Source: Xanthomonas phaseoli pv. phaseoli
GTDB taxonomy: Bacteria > Pseudomonadota > Gammaproteobacteria > Xanthomonadales > Xanthomonadaceae
Reading direction: 5' to 3'
DNA: 64,000 nucleotides
Assembly (NCBI GenBank): GCA_022749655.1
Contig: CP094243.1
Span: forward strand, 3,906,001-3,970,000
Below are positions 62,338 through 64,000 of the stretch, one piece after another. The notes beneath the pieces are model-generated. The model was not told the origin of the DNA. It worked only from the letters and a program-made list of their open reading frames with translations, and did not search any database. A program made the position numbers and the translations under genes. The stretch's first letter is position 1, and every line of letters starts with the position of its first letter.

Positions 62338-64000
62338 ATGAAGCAATTCTTCGCAGCCAAATCGGACTACCCCGATCTGCTGCTGTTCTTCCGCATGGGC
62401 GATTTCTACGAGCTGTTCTACGACGACGCGCGCAAGGCCGCGCGGCTGCTCGACATCACCCTGACCCAGCGCGGCAGCTCCGGCGGTGCGCCGATTCCCA
62501 TGGCCGGGGTGCCGGTGCATGCGTATGAAGGCTATCTGGCGCGCTTGGTGGCACTGGGCGAGTCGGTGGCGATCTGCGAGCAGATCGGCGACCCGGCGCT
62601 GGCCAAGGGGCTGGTCGAGCGCAAGGTGGTGCGCATCGTCACGCCTGGCACGGTCACCGACGAGGCGCTGCTGGACGAACGTCGCGACACCTTGTTGATG
62701 GCGATCTCGCGCAGCAAGCAGGGCTACGGCCTGGCCTGGGCCGATCTGGCCGGCGGGCGCTTCCTGGTCAACGAAGTGGACAGCGCCGATGCGTTGGAAG
62801 CGGAAATCGCACGCCTGGAACCGGCCGAGCTGCTGGTGCCCGACGAAGACAACTGGCCGGACTTCCTGCGCGGGCGCATCGGCGTGCGGCGCCGGCCGCC
62901 GTGGCTGTTCGATGCCGACAGCGGACGCCGACAGCTGCTGGCGTTTTTCAAATTGCACGATCTGTCGGGCTTCGGCATCGACGACAAACCTTGCGCCACG
63001 GCTGCCGCCGGCGCGCTGCTGGGCTATGTCGAAGAGACCCAGAAACAGCGCTTGCCGCACCTGACCTCGATCGCGATGGAGGTGGCCAGCGAGGCCATCT
63101 CGATGAACGCGGCCACGCGCCGGCATCTGGAGCTGGATACGCGCGTCGATGGCGATACCCGCAACACCTTGCTCGGCGTACTGGACAGCACCGTCACGCC
63201 GATGGGCGGGCGTCTGCTCCGGCGCTGGCTGCACCGTCCGCTGCGCCTGCGCGATGTGCTGGTGCAGCGCCACCATGCGGTTGGCACGTTGATCGATGCA
63301 GGTGCCGATGCCGATCTGCGCGAAGCCTTCCGTGCGCTCGGCGATCTGGAACGCATCCTGACCCGCGTGGCGTTGCGCTCGGCGCGACCGCGCGATTTCT
63401 CCACCTTGCGCGATGGCCTGGCGCTGTTGCCGAAGGTGCGCGCAATCCTGGCGCCGTTGGATTCGCCACGCCTGCGGACGCTGCATGCCGAACTCGGCGA
63501 GCACGATGCCACCGCGCATCTGTTGATCAGCGCAGTGGCCGAGATCCCGCCGCTCAAGCTCAGCGACGGCGGCGTCATCGCCACCGGCTACGACGCCGAC
63601 CTGGACGAGCTGCGTCGTTTGTCCACCAATGCCGATCAATTCTTGATCGACCTGGAACAACGCGAGCGCGCCAGCAGCGGCATCGCCACGCTCAAGGTCG
63701 GCTACAACCGCGTGCACGGCTACTACATCGAGATCAGCAAGGGCCAGGCGGACAAAGCCCCGTTGCACTACAGCCGCCGGCAGACGTTGACCAACGCCGA
63801 GCGCTACATCACCGAAGAACTCAAGAGCTTCGAAGACAAGGTGCTGTCGGCACGCGAGCGTTCGCTATCGCGTGAAAAACTGCTGTACGAAGGCCTGCTC
63901 GATGCGCTTGGCACCGAGCTGGAAGGTCTCAAGCGCTGCGCAGGTGCACTCAGCGAACTGGATGTGTTGGCCGGCTTTGCCGAACGCGCGCAGGCGCTGG
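62338..64000 (+). CDS. mutS: DNA mismatch repair protein MutS, 5' part (3' end outside window)
   Basis: The frame stays open to the window end and encodes the first 554 residues or so of MutS. The N-terminal mismatch-recognition domain has the phenylalanine-containing [15 protein letters not shown], which wedges into mispairs. The connector, core and clamp regions follow ([33 protein letters not shown]). The ATPase domain lies outside. The true protein probably begins further upstream: in another frame, from about 62273, the residues [13 protein letters not shown] precede, and one lost base in the CC at 62309-62310 would join them to [14 protein letters not shown]. Without that repair, MKQFF at 62338 is the first ATG. 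Element C ends about 90-150 bases upstream and may have replaced the native promoter. Confidence 0.92.
   Translation, partial: MKQFFAAKSDYPDLLLFFRMGDFYELFYDDARKAARLLDITLTQRGSSGGAPIPMAGVPVHAYEGYLARLVALGESVAICEQIGDPALAKGLVERKVVRIVTPGTVTDEALLDERRDTLLMAISRSKQGYGLAWADLAGGRFLVNEVDSADALEAEIARLEPAELLVPDEDNWPDFLRGRIGVRRRPPWLFDADSGRRQLLAFFKLHDLSGFGIDDKPCATAAAGALLGYVEETQKQRLPHLTSIAMEVASEAISMNAATRRHLELDTRVDGDTRNTLLGVLDSTVTPMGGRLLRRWLHRPLRLRDVLVQRHHAVGTLIDAGADADLREAFRALGDLERILTRVALRSARPRDFSTLRDGLALLPKVRAILAPLDSPRLRTLHAELGEHDATAHLLISAVAEIPPLKLSDGGVIATGYDADLDELRRLSTNADQFLIDLEQRERASSGIATLKVGYNRVHGYYIEISKGQADKAPLHYSRRQTLTNAERYITEELKSFEDKVLSARERSLSREKLLYEGLLDALGTELEGLKRCAGALSELDVLAGFAERAQAL

Noticed and set aside
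1..64000. CRISPR arrays or tRNA/rRNA genes
   Set aside because: No regular direct repeats with spacers and no cloverleaf or rRNA-like segments were found.

Overview
The window is high-GC gammaproteobacterial DNA and almost certainly comes from Xanthomonas. The evidence is a rpoE-rseA-mucD locus followed by lepA-lepB-DUF4845-rnc-era-recO, a galactan-degrading locus with its own TonB receptor, several TPR-sulfotransferase and TonB-receptor genes, and three IS3-family elements. This attribution rests on gene content and recognition of the proteins, not on a database search.

Layout. 1-3.7 kb: a DNA-repair operon (ATP-dependent ligase C-terminus, Lhr-like helicase, PdeM phosphoesterase). 3.7-14.9 kb: an FAD monooxygenase, a cold-shock protein, a nagZ-hpt-methylthiopurine phosphorylase operon, an Fe-S type photolyase, a renalase-like amine oxidase, a FrnE/DsbA oxidoreductase, a CYTH protein, rlmD and a receiver-HPt regulator. 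14.9-24 kb (minus strand): rpoE-rseA-mucD, then lepA-lepB-DUF4845-rnc-era-recO. 24.1-26.2 kb: a FadB/FadJ-type multifunctional beta-oxidation protein. 26.4-34.6 kb: a TonB-dependent receptor, two TPR-sulfotransferases, a small exported protein and a TPR-aspartyl/asparaginyl beta-hydroxylase, which look like a linked protein- or peptide-modification locus. 34.8-43.2 kb: a cation diffusion facilitator, then the valine degradation set mmsA-acd-ech-hibch-mmsB with a divergent ScfR-type regulator. 43.7-50.4 kb: a TonB receptor, GH53 galactanase and GH2 beta-galactosidase for pectic galactan, with a GH29 fucosidase facing them. 54-56.3 kb: a chemoreceptor. 56.6-62.2 kb: three IS3-family elements enclosing a truncated NBR1-like/RHS gene. 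The window closes in the 5' part of mutS.

The most striking property is about 29 short indels in otherwise well conserved genes. Nearly all are one-base losses, most in runs of G, C, A or T. They hit about 20 genes, including the essential GTPase gene era (twice), lepA and the A-runs of all three transposases. I read these mainly as uncorrected sequencing errors, so broken genes are annotated at their reconstructed extent with the position of each break. A competing idea, a mismatch-repair defect linked to the IS element just upstream of mutS, is discussed in the findings. No tRNA, rRNA or CRISPR array was seen.
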